Of a stretch of 61,463 nt of DNA, positions 38,501 to 48,672 are shown piece after piece. Origin of the DNA: Lysobacter antibioticus HS124. Its GTDB lineage: Bacteria; Pseudomonadota; Gammaproteobacteria; Xanthomonadales; Xanthomonadaceae. The position numbers were made by a program, and so were the translations under genes. The stretch covers positions 1 to 61,463 of the forward strand of contig NZ_HG424457.1 of assembly GCF_000336385.2 (NCBI RefSeq). Direction: 5' to 3'. Under the pieces are notes generated by a model. That model was not told the DNA's origin and ran no database searches. It worked only from the letters and a program-made list of their open reading frames with translations. Within the stretch, counting starts at the first letter, position 1. Every line of letters starts with the position of its first letter.

Positions 38501-38516
38501 GGATGCGATCGCATCC
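38501..38516. promoter_or_regulatory. Perfect 16-bp palindrome GGATGCGATCGCATCC
   Basis: A perfect palindrome in the frmR leader, between the FrmR operator and the start codon. It could be a second regulatory site or an RNA hairpin near the ribosome-binding site. The role is unknown. Confidence 0.5.
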
Positions 38517-38517
38517 T

Positions 38518-38534
38518 ATACCCCCCTATAGTAT
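38518..38534. promoter_or_regulatory. FrmR operator overlapping the frm promoter
   Basis: ATACCCCCCTATAGTAT has the CsoR/RcnR-family form (A/T-rich arms around a C/G tract) and closely resembles the known E. coli frmR operator. Read on the minus strand it contains TACTATAGGGGGG, so a -10 element overlaps the operator and repressor binding should block transcription. Confidence 0.8.
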
Positions 38535-38545
38535 CAGAAAGACGG

Positions 38546-38865
38546 GGTCGGGGATTGGAGATTGGGGATTCGCGGGCAAGAACCGCTTTGAAGGTCAGAG
38601 CGGCGCGAACCGGCAAGGACGATGCGCTCGTCCGGACGCGCGCGCCTGTAGCAGCGGCGTAAGCCGCGACCACCGAAGCGGTGTTCGCAAGCGCGGCGGC
38701 CGAAGCGCGCGCGCAGCGGTCGATCGTCGCCAGCGCTGGCGGAAGACGGGTTTGGGAAGGGGGCGAGGGATTTAACCGCTTCGGCGGTCGCGGCTCGCGC
38801 CGCTCCTACCCCAATGCCGAGCGACCCGCTTTGCGAATCTCCAATCCCAAATCCCCAATCCCGGC
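38546..38865. repeat. Nested inverted repeats: GGGATTGG arms enclosing a REP pair
   Basis: Outer arms (38546-38580, GGGATTGGAGATTGGGGATT; and 38831-38865 in reverse) are near-complementary. Inside is a REP pair (38648-38683 facing 38778-38809). The unit fills the roughly 360-bp space upstream of the frm operon and abuts the ppc stop. Two different repeat families therefore share one site. Confidence 0.8.
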
Positions 38866-38866
38866 T

Positions 38867-41614
38867 TCACCCCGTGTTCTGCACGCCCGCCGCGATGCCG
38901 TTGACCGTCGCCACCAAGGCCTGCTGCAGGATGTCGTCGGGACGGCCGGCGGCGCGCCAGCGCGCCAACAGGTCGACTTGCAGCAGGCTGATCGGGTCGA
39001 CGTAGGGGTTGCGCAGGCGGATCGACTGGCGCAGGCGATGATCGCCGGCCAGCAGTTCGTCGCTGCCCTTGATCGCCAGCACCGCGCGACGGGTGCGTTC
39101 GAACTCCTCGGCAATGCCCGGATGGAAACGCGCGTGCAGATCGCCTTCGGGCAGGTCGCGGGCGAGCATCGAGTAGCGTTCGAAGATCGCCGGGTCGGAT
39201 TTGGCCAGGACCATTTCCAGATCGTCGATCAGGGTGCCGAAGAACATCCAGTCGCGCGCCATTTCCGCCAACGCGTCGCGGCCATGATCGCGCAGGGCAC
39301 GCTCGAGCGCGGTGCCGACGCCATACCAGGCGGTCAGCCCGGCGCGATTCTGCGACCAGGCGAACACCCACGGAATCGCGCGCAGCGAACCGATATCGCC
39401 GGCGCCGGCGCGCTTGGCCGGGCGCGAGCCGATGCGCAGGCGCTCGATCACGTCGATCGGGGTGGCAGCGCGGAAATACGCCGGGAACAGCTCGTCGTCG
39501 TGCACCAGCGCACGGTAGTGCGCGCGCGCGGCGGCGGCCAGTTCCGCGGCCAGCGCGCGCCAGCCGTCGCCGCGCGGTTCCGGCGGACGCGGGCGCAGGG
39601 TCGCGCGCAGCACCGCGCCGGTGGTCTGCTCCAGGTTGCGCAGCGCCAGCGCGCGGATGCCGTACTTGCGATGGATCACCTCGCCCTGCTCGGTCAGGCG
39701 CAGATAGCCGTCGACCGAGCCGCGCGGCGCGGCGATCACCGCGCGCTCGGTCTTGCCGCCGCCGCGGCTGATCGAGCCGCCGCGGCCGTGGAAGAAGGCG
39801 ATGCGCACGCCGCTTTCGGTGGCCAGCGCGGTCAGCGCGCTCTGGGTGCGGTGCAGCGCCCAGCGCGAGGCCAGCATGCCGCCGTCCTTGGCGCTGTCGG
39901 AATAGCCCAGCATCACCACCTGGCGATTGCCGCGCAGGCGCAGGTGGTCGCGATACACCGGGTCGGCGAACAAGGCGCGCAAGGTGTCGGCGGCGGCGTC
40001 GAGGTCGTCGACGGTTTCGAACAGCGGCGCGACGTCGAGCGGCACCCGGCCGTCGCGCTCGGCGCAGCCGGCGGTCTTGGCCAGGGCCAGCACCGCCAGC
40101 GCATCGGCCGCGCTGCGGCTCATGCTGACGATGTAGGGACCGAAGGCGCGCTCGCCGTAGCGCGGGCGCAGGCGGGCCACGGCGCGGAACACGTCCAGGG
40201 TCGGTTGCGCGGCGGCGGCGGCGCTGCGCGGAGCCGGCGCCTCGCCGTCGAGCACGCCGTGCAGGCGCGCGGCGCGCGCGGCGACGTCGAGCGCGGCCCA
40301 CTCCGGTTCGTCGAGCAGCGCGGCCAGTGCGGCGTCGTGGGTGGCCGAATCCTGGCGCAGGTCCAGGCTGGCGAGATGGAAGCCGAAGCATTCGGCGCGG
40401 CGACGCAGGCGGCGCACGGCGAAGCCGCCGGCGTGCGCGCCCTGGTGCGCGGCCAGGCTGCGCTCGATCAGGGCGATGTCGGCCAGGAACGCGGCGGCAT
40501 CGGGGTAGCCGTGCACGCTCTCGTCGAGCGTGGCCTGCAGCCGCGCCGACATCAGGTTGAGCAGGTTGCGGTAGGGCATGTCGGCATGGCGCGGCCTGAG
40601 CAGCGCGGCGGCCTTGGGCAGCTGATAGCGATAGTCCTCGACCCGCGCCAGCACCGCGTCGTCGACCCGCACCCGGCTGACCGACTGGCTAAGCAATTCG
40701 GCCAGCGCCCCCAGCTCGCGCCGATAAGCGTTGAGCACCAGCGCGCGCTGCCCGGCCAGGGTGGCGGCGATGGTGTCCGCGCCGACGTTGGGGTTGCCGT
40801 CCATGTCGCCGCCGACCCAGGTGCCGAAGCCGAGCACGTCGGGCAAGGACGCGCCGGCGCCGTAGGTTTCGCGCAGGGCCTCCTCGAACATCTCGTAGAA
40901 CACCGGCAGCACCCGGTACAGCACCTCAGACAGATAGAAACCGACGTGCTCGAACTCGTCGGCGACGCTGGGCTTGACCGCCGGCGCCTCGGCGGTCTGC
41001 CAGCTCGCGGTCAGGGCCAGGCGGATGCGCTCGCGGTCGGCGCGGCGCTCGGCCGGAGTGCGGCCGCGGTCGATGTCATCGACCAGACAGGAGACGATGG
41101 TGCGCTCTTTCTCCAGCAGCGCGCGCCGCACCGCTTCGGTCGGGTGGGCGGTGAACACCGGCTCGATCCGCAGCCGCGCCAGCAGCGCGACCACTTCTTC
41201 GGCGCTGACGCCCTGGCGCGCCAGGGCGCCGAGCGCATCGCGCAGGCCGCCGGGCTGGGCGCCGGCGCCGCTGCGTTCGTAGTCGCGGCGGCGGCGAATG
41301 CGGTGCACACGTTCGGCCAGGTTGACCGCCTGGAAATAGGTCGCAAACGCCCGCACCAGATCGCCGGCCTGTTCCGGATCGGTGTCGGCCAAGGCATCGG
41401 CCAACGCGCCGATCGGCGCCTGCGCTTCGCGGCGACGGATCGCGGCGCGGCGCAGGCGCTCGACGGCGTCGAGGAAGTCCTGCCCGCGCTGTTCGGCGAG
41501 AATCTCACCGACCAATGCGCCCAGCGTTTTGACGTCGTCGCGCAGCAAGGCGTCGGTGGAAGCGAAGTCTACGGCGCGCAACGGTTCGTCGCTGGTATCG
41601 AGAAGGGCATTCAT
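38867..41614 (-). CDS. ppc: Phosphoenolpyruvate carboxylase
   Basis: A 915-residue enzyme with intact signatures: the catalytic His in FTAHPTEAVRR, GGDMDGNPNVGADT, GYSDSAKDGGMLASRWAL, FFHGRGGSISRGGGK and the C-terminal VNGIAAGVQNTG allosteric/catalytic tail. It carboxylates PEP to oxaloacetate, replenishing the TCA cycle. The gene is monocistronic, with a 293-bp gap upstream containing a GC-rich hairpin. Confidence 0.98.
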   Translation of the reverse strand: MNALLDTSDEPLRAVDFASTDALLRDDVKTLGALVGEILAEQRGQDFLDAVERLRRAAIRRREAQAPIGALADALADTDPEQAGDLVRAFATYFQAVNLAERVHRIRRRRDYERSGAGAQPGGLRDALGALARQGVSAEEVVALLARLRIEPVFTAHPTEAVRRALLEKERTIVSCLVDDIDRGRTPAERRADRERIRLALTASWQTAEAPAVKPSVADEFEHVGFYLSEVLYRVLPVFYEMFEEALRETYGAGASLPDVLGFGTWVGGDMDGNPNVGADTIAATLAGQRALVLNAYRRELGALAELLSQSVSRVRVDDAVLARVEDYRYQLPKAAALLRPRHADMPYRNLLNLMSARLQATLDESVHGYPDAAAFLADIALIERSLAAHQGAHAGGFAVRRLRRRAECFGFHLASLDLRQDSATHDAALAALLDEPEWAALDVAARAARLHGVLDGEAPAPRSAAAAAQPTLDVFRAVARLRPRYGERAFGPYIVSMSRSAADALAVLALAKTAGCAERDGRVPLDVAPLFETVDDLDAAADTLRALFADPVYRDHLRLRGNRQVVMLGYSDSAKDGGMLASRWALHRTQSALTALATESGVRIAFFHGRGGSISRGGGKTERAVIAAPRGSVDGYLRLTEQGEVIHRKYGIRALALRNLEQTTGAVLRATLRPRPPEPRGDGWRALAAELAAAARAHYRALVHDDELFPAYFRAATPIDVIERLRIGSRPAKRAGAGDIGSLRAIPWVFAWSQNRAGLTAWYGVGTALERALRDHGRDALAEMARDWMFFGTLIDDLEMVLAKSDPAIFERYSMLARDLPEGDLHARFHPGIAEEFERTRRAVLAIKGSDELLAGDHRLRQSIRLRNPYVDPISLLQVDLLARWRAAGRPDDILQQALVATVNGIAAGVQNTG

Positions 41615-41907
41615 CCTTCAAGGCTACAACACCTGTGCGAGACGAATCCAAGTCACGGGCGCGGCATTGCGCGCCGCAGGCGATCGTTTCCGTTGCAACT
41701 TTTTCACCGTCGCGCGTCGGCGACGCGCGAGACCTGTCGCGTCCGTCACTTAGCGTTGCGACGGCGGCTACCTGCGCGGCTTAGGACGTTTGCTACTGAG
41801 CATATGCGGCGACCCGCGTCGCACACCGGCCGCGCCACGGCGCACGCGGCCACGCCGCGATGCGGTCGCGATCGGCGGTGTGCCGTACGCCGCCCGCATC
41901 GCGCGAC
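41615..41907. other. Non-coding gap upstream of ppc with a strong hairpin
   Basis: The gap holds the ppc promoter side (near 41620-41700) and a 9-bp perfect hairpin TCGCGCGTC/GACGCGCGA (41710-41730, 3-base loop). The hairpin could be a terminator or leader structure. No coding frame is convincing. Confidence 0.5.
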
Positions 41908-42837
41908 TCACGGCGACGGCGGCGCCTCGTCGTCGCGCAACAAGACCGTGACCCATTCGCGCAGACGCTCCAGCCGGGCGCTGCCGTGCGCCTCCGGCAA
42001 CCAGGCCAGATACACCCGCCGCACCGGCGGCGGCTGCGGACACGGCAGCGGCACCAGTGCGCCGCGCGCCAGCGGCTCGGCGATCAGCCGCGGATACAAC
42101 AGCGCGACGCCCTGCCCGGCCAGCGCCGCGCTCAGCGCCGGCAACGGCGAGGACAGGCCCAGATGCGGCAGCGGCCAGTGCGCCGGGTCGTCGCCGAACC
42201 ACTGCGGCCAATCCTCGCGCCAGCCTTCGCTGGTCACGTGCAGCAGGCGCGCGCCGGGCGCGCGATCCAGCCACCAGCGCTCCCGGTCCAGCCGCGCGGC
42301 CAGCGCCGGCGCCGCCACCGGCTGCAGCGCCTGTTCGAACAGCAACTCGCCGCGCAGTCCCAGCGCGAGCGGATCGCGATGCATCAACAAGGCATGCACG
42401 CGTCCCTGGGCCAGATCGTCGGCATTGGCCGGGCAGAACAGTTGCACCTCGGCGCCGGCGCGGGCGGCGAACTCGTCCAGGCGCGGCAACAGCAGGCTGA
42501 CGCTGAGGCTGGTCGGCGCGCCCAGCAACCAGCGCCGGCTCTCGTCGCCACGCGCGCGCAGGCGTGCGGTGGCCGCTTCGATGCGCTCGAAGCCGTCGAT
42601 CAAGGCTTCGCCGTACTCGCGCCCGAGCGGCGTCGGCCGCGCCCGACCGCCGCTGCGGTCGAGCAAGCGCAGGCCGAAGGCCTCTTCCAGGTGCTGGACG
42701 TGCTGGCTCAACGCGGCATGGCTCAGGTGCAGGCGCTCGGCGGCGCGGCGCATGCCGCCGTAGCGCACCACCGCGGCGAAGGCCTGCAGGGCACGCAGCG
42801 CCGGCAGGCGTCGCGGGGGCGGATCGCTGATGGTCAT
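41908..42837 (-). CDS. LysR-family transcriptional regulator
   Basis: A 309-residue regulator. The helix-turn-helix lies at residues about 12-70 (LPALRALQAFAAVVRYGGM, then SHAALSQHVQHLEEAFGLRLL), followed by an effector domain. It is divergent from an EamA-family exporter 66 bp away. CTCG-GATTT-CGAG (42855-42867) in that gap is a candidate operator half-site. The exporter is the likely target. Confidence 0.9.
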   Translation of the reverse strand: MTISDPPPRRLPALRALQAFAAVVRYGGMRRAAERLHLSHAALSQHVQHLEEAFGLRLLDRSGGRARPTPLGREYGEALIDGFERIEAATARLRARGDESRRWLLGAPTSLSVSLLLPRLDEFAARAGAEVQLFCPANADDLAQGRVHALLMHRDPLALGLRGELLFEQALQPVAAPALAARLDRERWWLDRAPGARLLHVTSEGWREDWPQWFGDDPAHWPLPHLGLSSPLPALSAALAGQGVALLYPRLIAEPLARGALVPLPCPQPPPVRRVYLAWLPEAHGSARLERLREWVTVLLRDDEAPPSP

Positions 42838-42903
42838 GAAAACTTACCGCCTGGCTCGGATTTCGAGATTTTTACACGGACAGGAGCGACCTAGATTTAC
42901 CAC

Positions 42904-43857
42904 ATGCCCGCCCACCCTTCCGTTGCCGCCCGCCCCCTGCTCCTGCGCGCCGGCCTGATGGCCGCCGCCTCGGTCTGCCTGGCCGTGCTCGGCCTGCTGA
43001 CCCGCTACACCGTCGGCTTGCCGCCCGAACTGGTGATCTGGGCGCGCTTCTTCCTGCCCGGCCTGGCCCTGGTCGCGCTGGCCGGACGCGACGACTGGCG
43101 TGCGGTGGTCTCTTTCGCCGACCGACCGGCCTGGGTGCGCGCGGTCTGCGTGGTGATCTCGCAGGGCTGCTTCGTCTACGCCGCGATCCACGGCGATCTG
43201 CTGCAGGCGGTGCTGCTGTACAACACCGGCCCCTTGTTCATTCCGCTGATCGCCTGGGCCTGGCTCGGCGAGCGCCTGCGCGGGCCGGCGCTGGGCGGCC
43301 TGGCGATCGGCTTCTGCGGCGTGGCGGCGGTGCTCGATCCCGGCGCCCGCGGACTGGACCGGCTGGCCGCGTTGTCGCTGTGCGGCGGTTTCGCCATGGC
43401 CGCCTCGCAGGTGCTGTTCTACCGCAGCGCGCAGCATCAGCCGCCGTTCCGCAACCAGTTCAAGCTGTACCTGCAGGCCTCGCTGGTAGCGCTGCCGCTG
43501 GCGGCCTGGGGTGCGACGCGGATCGACCCGGCCGCGCTGGCGGCGCAGCCGGCCTGGATGCTGGTCGCAGCGCTGCTCGGCATGTCGCTGTGCAGCCTCG
43601 GCAGCCAGTCGCTGCGCGACCTCGCTTATCGCGGCCTCGGCAACGCCTCCACCCTGGCGCCGCTGATGTATGTGGCGGTGCCGGTCGGGGCGGCGCTGGA
43701 CGGATGGCTGTTCGGTCGCATCGCCGGCGCGTCGACCTGGTTCGGCGCGGCGCTGATCGTCGTTGGAGCGGCGATCGCGCTGCGCCGTGCCGCCGCGCCG
43801 TCGGACATGGAAACCAGGGCATCGCAGAGCGGCGCTCGTGGCCTGTCGCATTTCTAG
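42904..43857 (+). CDS. EamA/DMT-superfamily transporter
   Basis: A 317-residue membrane protein with about ten transmembrane helices in two EamA repeats (LRAGLMAAASVCLAVLGLLTRY; the second begins near GGFAMAASQVLFYR). Family members export amino acids and other small metabolites. The divergent LysR gene suggests inducible export. The substrate is unknown. Confidence 0.88.
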   Translation: MPAHPSVAARPLLLRAGLMAAASVCLAVLGLLTRYTVGLPPELVIWARFFLPGLALVALAGRDDWRAVVSFADRPAWVRAVCVVISQGCFVYAAIHGDLLQAVLLYNTGPLFIPLIAWAWLGERLRGPALGGLAIGFCGVAAVLDPGARGLDRLAALSLCGGFAMAASQVLFYRSAQHQPPFRNQFKLYLQASLVALPLAAWGATRIDPAALAAQPAWMLVAALLGMSLCSLGSQSLRDLAYRGLGNASTLAPLMYVAVPVGAALDGWLFGRIAGASTWFGAALIVVGAAIALRRAAAPSDMETRASQSGARGLSHF

Positions 43858-43965
43858 GCGCATTCGTGCCGTTGCTGCGGCGACGGACGGCGGGGCGCGA
43901 CGCTGGCGCCGGACGCAGAGAATGCCGACACTGAGGCCAGGAACTCACTCGGCCAGGGAATGCCA

Positions 43966-44721
43966 ATGCCGTACTTGGGAATGGGCGTGCACGTCGTCGT
44001 CGCCCTGTACTTCGCCGTCCACGCGGTGCGCAGCGGCCAGGACCGCTACTGGCTGATGGTGCTTTTCATGTTCCCGCTGCTCGGCAGCGTGGTCTACGCG
44101 TTCGCGGTGTGGTTGCCGGAACAACGCCACAGTCGCCACGGCCGCGCCCTGGCCGGCAACGTGCGCCGCCTGCTCGACCCCGATCGCGCCCTGCGCGAAG
44201 CGCAGGACGCCTTCGATACCGCCGCGACCACCGAACACCGCCTGCGGCTGGCCGATGCCCTGCTCGACGCCGGACGCGCCGGCGACGCGCTGGCGCACTA
44301 CCGCGGCGCGCTCAGCGGCATCCATCGCGACGATCCGGACATTCAGGTGCGCCTGGCGCGCGCCCTGCTCGAAAGCGGCGAGGCGGCGCAGGCGCGGCAA
44401 TTGCTCGACGTGCTGATCGCCAGGCGTCCCGATTACCGCTCCGCCGACGGGCATCTGATCTACGCGCGCGCGGTCGCGGCGACCGGCGACCGGGCCAAGG
44501 CGCGCGAAGAGTTCGACGCACTGACCGGCTACAGCAGCGGCTTCCAGGCCCATGCGCATTACGCGCAATGCCTGGCCGACTGGGGCGAAAACGGCCGCGC
44601 GCGCGAGTTGTGCGCGCAGACGCTGGCGCGCGCGCAACGCTTGCCGGCCCATGTGCGCCGTCTGCACAAGCCCGAACTCGACCGATTGCGCGCGCTCGAC
44701 AAGCGGCTGACCGCCTGCTGA
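43966..44721 (+). CDS. Membrane-anchored tetratricopeptide-repeat protein (PLDc_N-like N-terminus)
   Basis: A 251-residue protein. Residues 1-50 contain two hydrophobic helices (LGMGVHVVVALYFAVHAV; YWLMVLFMFPLLGSVVYAF) resembling the PLDc_N segment that precedes phospholipase D domains. The rest is TPR-like helices (RLADALLDAGRAGDALAHYRGAL; VRLARALLESGEAAQARQLL). The second ATG (43966) has AGGGA at better spacing than the one at 43960. It is probably a scaffold facing the cytoplasm, with unknown partners. Confidence 0.82.
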   Translation: MPYLGMGVHVVVALYFAVHAVRSGQDRYWLMVLFMFPLLGSVVYAFAVWLPEQRHSRHGRALAGNVRRLLDPDRALREAQDAFDTAATTEHRLRLADALLDAGRAGDALAHYRGALSGIHRDDPDIQVRLARALLESGEAAQARQLLDVLIARRPDYRSADGHLIYARAVAATGDRAKAREEFDALTGYSSGFQAHAHYAQCLADWGENGRARELCAQTLARAQRLPAHVRRLHKPELDRLRALDKRLTAC

Positions 44722-44816
44722 GTGCCGCGCCTGGACGCGGCGTCCACGCCGGACCGGCTATCACGGTCGCGTCAAGCGAACGCCGGCGCTGGCCGCGCGC
44801 CTCCGGAGCCCTGCCC

Positions 44817-45392
44817 ATGAATACCGCCCTGATCGTGATCGATCTGATCAACGACATCGTCCACCCCGACGGCGAGCTCGCCCGCGCCGCCGAGGCGGTG
44901 CGCGAAAGCGGACTGATCGCGCGCTGCAATCGCCTGAGCGCGCGCGCCCGCGCCGCCGGCGCGACGGTGGCGATGGTGCGGGTGGCGTTCGCGCCGGATT
45001 ACTCCGACCTGCCGCGGCATTCGCCGCTGTTCGGCCGCGCGGCCGAACTCGGCGCCCTGCGCGACGGCGACTGGGGCACCCGCTTGCATGACGGCCTGCT
45101 GGTCGGCCCGCGCGACTGGATCGTGACCAAGCCGCGGGTCAGCGCGCTGTTCGACACCGACCTGGAAGCGCGTCTGCATGCGGCGGCGATCCGCCGCGTG
45201 ACGATCTGCGGGGTCAGTACCGAGACCGGCGTGCAGACCACCGCGCGCGATGCGCACGATCGCGACTTCGAGGTGACCGTGGTCGGCGACCTGTGCGCCA
45301 GCGCCGATCCGCAGCGGCGCCGCGCGGCGCTGGAGATGCTGACGACGGTGGCGACGATCGCCGACGCCGAACAGGTCGATTTCGGCGCCTGA
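44817..45392 (+). CDS. Isochorismatase-fold cysteine hydrolase
   Basis: A 191-residue cysteine hydrolase: catalytic Asp in ALIVIDLINDIVHPDG, Lys in WIVTKPRVSALFDT and Cys in VTICGVSTETGVQTTARDA form the expected triad. Such enzymes hydrolyse nicotinamide, isochorismate, ureidoacrylate or related amides; the active-site surroundings do not identify which. It is convergent with gshA. Confidence 0.88.
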   Translation: MNTALIVIDLINDIVHPDGELARAAEAVRESGLIARCNRLSARARAAGATVAMVRVAFAPDYSDLPRHSPLFGRAAELGALRDGDWGTRLHDGLLVGPRDWIVTKPRVSALFDTDLEARLHAAAIRRVTICGVSTETGVQTTARDAHDRDFEVTVVGDLCASADPQRRRAALEMLTTVATIADAEQVDFGA

Positions 45393-45430
45393 ACCAGCGG
45401 CGCGGGCCGCGGCGAAGCGGCCGCCTGCGC

Positions 45431-46810
45431 TCAGTAGGCGAAATCCTTGAACACCGGATCGACGCTGCCGCCCCAGGCGCCGTGGAACAGTTCCAGCTTG
45501 CGCTCGGCCGGGCTCTTGCCCATGGCCACGAACTCGGCCAGCGGCTCCAGATAGATCGATTCATCGGCGCCGTGCTGGTTCAGGCGCGCGCGCCGCTTGA
45601 GGCCGTGGGCGGAGATCTCCAGCGCGCGCCGCGCCAGATCCAGCACCTTGCCGTCGCGGAACGGCAGGTGGAACCCGTGCCGGGGCACGCCGTCGCGCAG
45701 CGCGTGGCGTTCGGCCGGGGTGAAGTCCAGCACCAGGTCCCAGGCCGCGTCGAGCGCCTCGGCGTCGTACAACAGGCCGACCCAGAACGCCGACAGCGCG
45801 CAGATCCGGTTCCACGGACCGGAATCGGCGCCGCGCATCTCCAGGTACTTCTTCAAACGCACTTCCGGGAACGCGGTGGTGGTGTGGTCGGCCCAATCCT
45901 TCAGGGTCGGACGCCGGTCCGGATAGGCCGGCAGCTTGCCCTCGAGGTAGTCGCGGAACGACTGGCCGCTGGCGTCGATGTAGCGGCCGTCGCGGTAGAC
46001 GAAGTACATCGGCACGTCGAGCAGGTAATCGACGTAGCGCTCGTAGCCGAAGCCGTCCTCGAACACGAAATCGAGCAGGCCGGTGCGGTCCGGGTCGGTA
46101 TCGGTCCAGATGTGCGATCGATAGGACAGATAGCCGTTGGGCTTGCCTTCGGTGAACGGCGAATCGGCGAACAGCGCGGTCGCGATCGGCTGCAACGCCA
46201 GCGAGACGCGGAATTTCTTGACCATGTCCGCCTCGTCGCGCACGTCGAGGTTGACCTGCACGGTGCTGGTGCGGGTCATCATGTCCAGGCCGAGGTTGCC
46301 GACCTTGGGCATGTACTCGCGCATGATCTTGTAGCGGCCCTTGGGCATCCACGGCATCTCGTCGCGGCGCCACTTGGGCTGGAAACCCATGCCGAGGAAG
46401 CCCAGGCCCATCGGCTCGGCGACGGTGCGCACTTCGCGCAGGTGGGTCGCCGCTTCGACGCAGGTGTCGTGCAGGGTGTCCAGCGGCGCGCCGGACAGCT
46501 CCAGCTGGCCGGCCGGCTCCAGCGAGACCGAGGCCTGGCCGCGGCTGAGCGCGATCACCCGGCCGTTCTCCTCCACCGGGGTCCAGCCGAACTGCACCAG
46601 TCCCTTGAGCAACGCCTCGATGCCGCGCTCGCCGTCGAAGGTCGGCGGGCGCAAGTCGTCGGTGCGGAAACCGAATTTCTCGTGTTCGGTGCCGATCTTC
46701 CAGTCCGACTCCGGGCGCGCGCCCGAGGCCAGGTACTCGATCAGCATGTCGCGGCCGCCGGCCTTGACGTCGGGAATCTCGATTTCCTTGACCTGGCTGG
46801 GACCGGACAC
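45431..46810 (-). CDS. gshA: Glutamate-cysteine ligase, plant/alphaproteobacterial (GCS2) type
   Basis: A 459-residue ligase of the class found in plants, alphaproteobacteria and xanthomonads: [45 protein letters not shown] and [16 protein letters not shown]. It makes gamma-glutamylcysteine for glutathione synthesis. No ATG fits. GTG at 46810 follows GAGGTG and gives the expected length; a GTG two codons upstream is also possible. Its product feeds the glutathione-dependent frm pathway and the glutathione transferase encoded in this window. Confidence 0.94.
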   Translation of the reverse strand: MSGPSQVKEIEIPDVKAGGRDMLIEYLASGARPESDWKIGTEHEKFGFRTDDLRPPTFDGERGIEALLKGLVQFGWTPVEENGRVIALSRGQASVSLEPAGQLELSGAPLDTLHDTCVEAATHLREVRTVAEPMGLGFLGMGFQPKWRRDEMPWMPKGRYKIMREYMPKVGNLGLDMMTRTSTVQVNLDVRDEADMVKKFRVSLALQPIATALFADSPFTEGKPNGYLSYRSHIWTDTDPDRTGLLDFVFEDGFGYERYVDYLLDVPMYFVYRDGRYIDASGQSFRDYLEGKLPAYPDRRPTLKDWADHTTTAFPEVRLKKYLEMRGADSGPWNRICALSAFWVGLLYDAEALDAAWDLVLDFTPAERHALRDGVPRHGFHLPFRDGKVLDLARRALEISAHGLKRRARLNQHGADESIYLEPLAEFVAMGKSPAERKLELFHGAWGGSVDPVFKDFAY

Positions 46811-47019
46811 ATCCACCTCGCTTGATTCTGTTCGGCAAGGCGGGATGCCCTGCTCGCGCGTCGCTGCGCGGAAACCGGCGACCGTCGGTACGGGGCCGGC
46901 TGCGGCCGGCCCCCGGCGTACGACGGCCGGCCGGTTGCGTGCCACCTTGCACGCTTTCCGGGTCTGGATATGCGGCGGCTCGCCTACAATCGCAAGACCC
47001 CGGCAGTGTAGACCCCGCT

Positions 47020-48672
47020 TTGCGCCGAACAACGTCCGTCCTGCAACGCTATGGTTCGGCCCTGCTACTGGCGCTGGCGGCACCGGCCGTGCCTGCCCAA
47101 CCGTCGCCGGCGCAAAGCGCGCAGACGCAGCTGGAGCGCGGCAACGGCCCGGAACCGAGCACCCTGGACGCGCACCGTTGCCAGGAAGTCGCCTGCGGCA
47201 ACGTATTGCGCGACCTGTACGAAGGCCTGGTCACCGAAGACGCGCAGGGCCGGCTGGTGCCGGGCATGGCGCAACGCTGGACGGTCTCGGCCGACGGCCG
47301 CACCTGGCGCTTCGTGCTGCGCCCGGGGCTGCGCTGGAGCAACGGCGAGGCGCTCGACGCCGGCCAGATCGTCGCCAGTTTCCGCCGCGCGTTCGCGCCG
47401 GCCACCGCAGCGCCGTTCGGCGAACTGTTCGACGCCCTCGATCAGGCCCAGGCGGTGCAGGCCGGCCGGGTCGCGCCGGAACGGCTCGGGGTGTCGGCGC
47501 CGGACCCGCGCACGGTCGAATTCCGGCTCAATCGCAGCGCCTCGTTGCCGGCCCTGCTGACCCTGCCGATCGCGTTCCCGGTGTACCTGCCGGCCGTGCG
47601 GCGCCACGGCGCCCAGCACACCCGGCCCGGGCAGCTGGTCTCCAACGGCGCCTACACCCTGGCCGCGTGGACCCCGCAGGCCAATCTGCAACTGCGGCGC
47701 AACCCGCGCTTCCACGACGCCGCCGCGGTGGCGATCGAGCGCGTGCGCTTCCACGTCACCGAGGACGCCGCCGCCGAACTGCAACGCTTCGCCGCCGGCG
47801 ACCTGCACATCACCGAGGTGGTGCCGCCGCAGCCGCTGGTCTCGCTGCGCCGGCGCTTCGGCGCGCAACTGCGCCTGTCGCCCTATCTGGGCGCGTTCTG
47901 GCTCGGCCTCAACACCACCCGCGCGCCGTTTCGCGATGCGCCCTGCGCCGCCGGCGCGACGCGCTGCGACGACCGCGCCCTGGCGCTGCGCCGGGCCCTG
48001 GCGATGGCGGTCGACCGCGACAAGCTGACCCGCTACGTGACCGGCCTGGGCGAAACCCCGGCCTACGGCATCGTGCCGCCGGGCATCGCCGGCTACACCC
48101 CGGCCCAGGCCGCCTGGTCGGACCTGCCGCAGGCGCAGCGCGAGGCGCATGCGCGCGCTTTGTACCGCTACGCCGGCTATTCCGCGCGCAATCCGCTGAC
48201 CCTGGAGCTGCGCTACAACACTTCGACCCCGCACCGGCGCCTGGCGCTGGCGGTCGCGGCGATGTGGCGGCAGACCCTGGGCGTGCAGGTGCGGCTGCGC
48301 AACGAGGAATGGAAGGTGTTCGTGCAGAACCGCAAGCAGCGCGCGATCACCCAGGCTTTCCGCGGCGGCTGGATCGGCGACCTCGCCGACGCGCGCAACT
48401 TCCTCGCCGCGTTCGGCAACGACGGGCCGCTCAACTGGACCGGCTACGACGACGCCGGCTACCGCGAGCGGCTGGCGCGCGCCGATGCCGCCGCCACCGA
48501 CGCCGCGCGCAACGCCTGGCTGCGCGCCGCCGAGCAGCGCCTGCTGAACGATCACGCCGCGATCCCGCTGTACTTCTATACCTCCAAACATCTGGTTTCC
48601 GAGCGCGTGCGCGGCTTCCAGCCCAACGCCCTGGACCGTCACGCCAGCCGCTGGTTGAGCCTGAGCCCATGA
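47020..48672 (+). CDS. Peptide/nickel-type extracellular solute-binding protein (SBP family 5)
   Basis: A 550-residue periplasmic binding protein of the OppA/DppA class: [59 protein letters not shown] and [15 protein letters not shown] signal peptide ([15 protein letters not shown]) requires a non-ATG start; TTG at 47020 fits and has no clear ribosome-binding site, so the start is uncertain. It overlaps the VIT1-type transporter gene by 4 bp (ATGA). Related proteins bind peptides, murein peptides, glutathione or nickel chelates. Confidence 0.85.
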   Translation: MRRTTSVLQRYGSALLLALAAPAVPAQPSPAQSAQTQLERGNGPEPSTLDAHRCQEVACGNVLRDLYEGLVTEDAQGRLVPGMAQRWTVSADGRTWRFVLRPGLRWSNGEALDAGQIVASFRRAFAPATAAPFGELFDALDQAQAVQAGRVAPERLGVSAPDPRTVEFRLNRSASLPALLTLPIAFPVYLPAVRRHGAQHTRPGQLVSNGAYTLAAWTPQANLQLRRNPRFHDAAAVAIERVRFHVTEDAAAELQRFAAGDLHITEVVPPQPLVSLRRRFGAQLRLSPYLGAFWLGLNTTRAPFRDAPCAAGATRCDDRALALRRALAMAVDRDKLTRYVTGLGETPAYGIVPPGIAGYTPAQAAWSDLPQAQREAHARALYRYAGYSARNPLTLELRYNTSTPHRRLALAVAAMWRQTLGVQVRLRNEEWKVFVQNRKQRAITQAFRGGWIGDLADARNFLAAFGNDGPLNWTGYDDAGYRERLARADAAATDAARNAWLRAAEQRLLNDHAAIPLYFYTSKHLVSERVRGFQPNALDRHASRWLSLSP

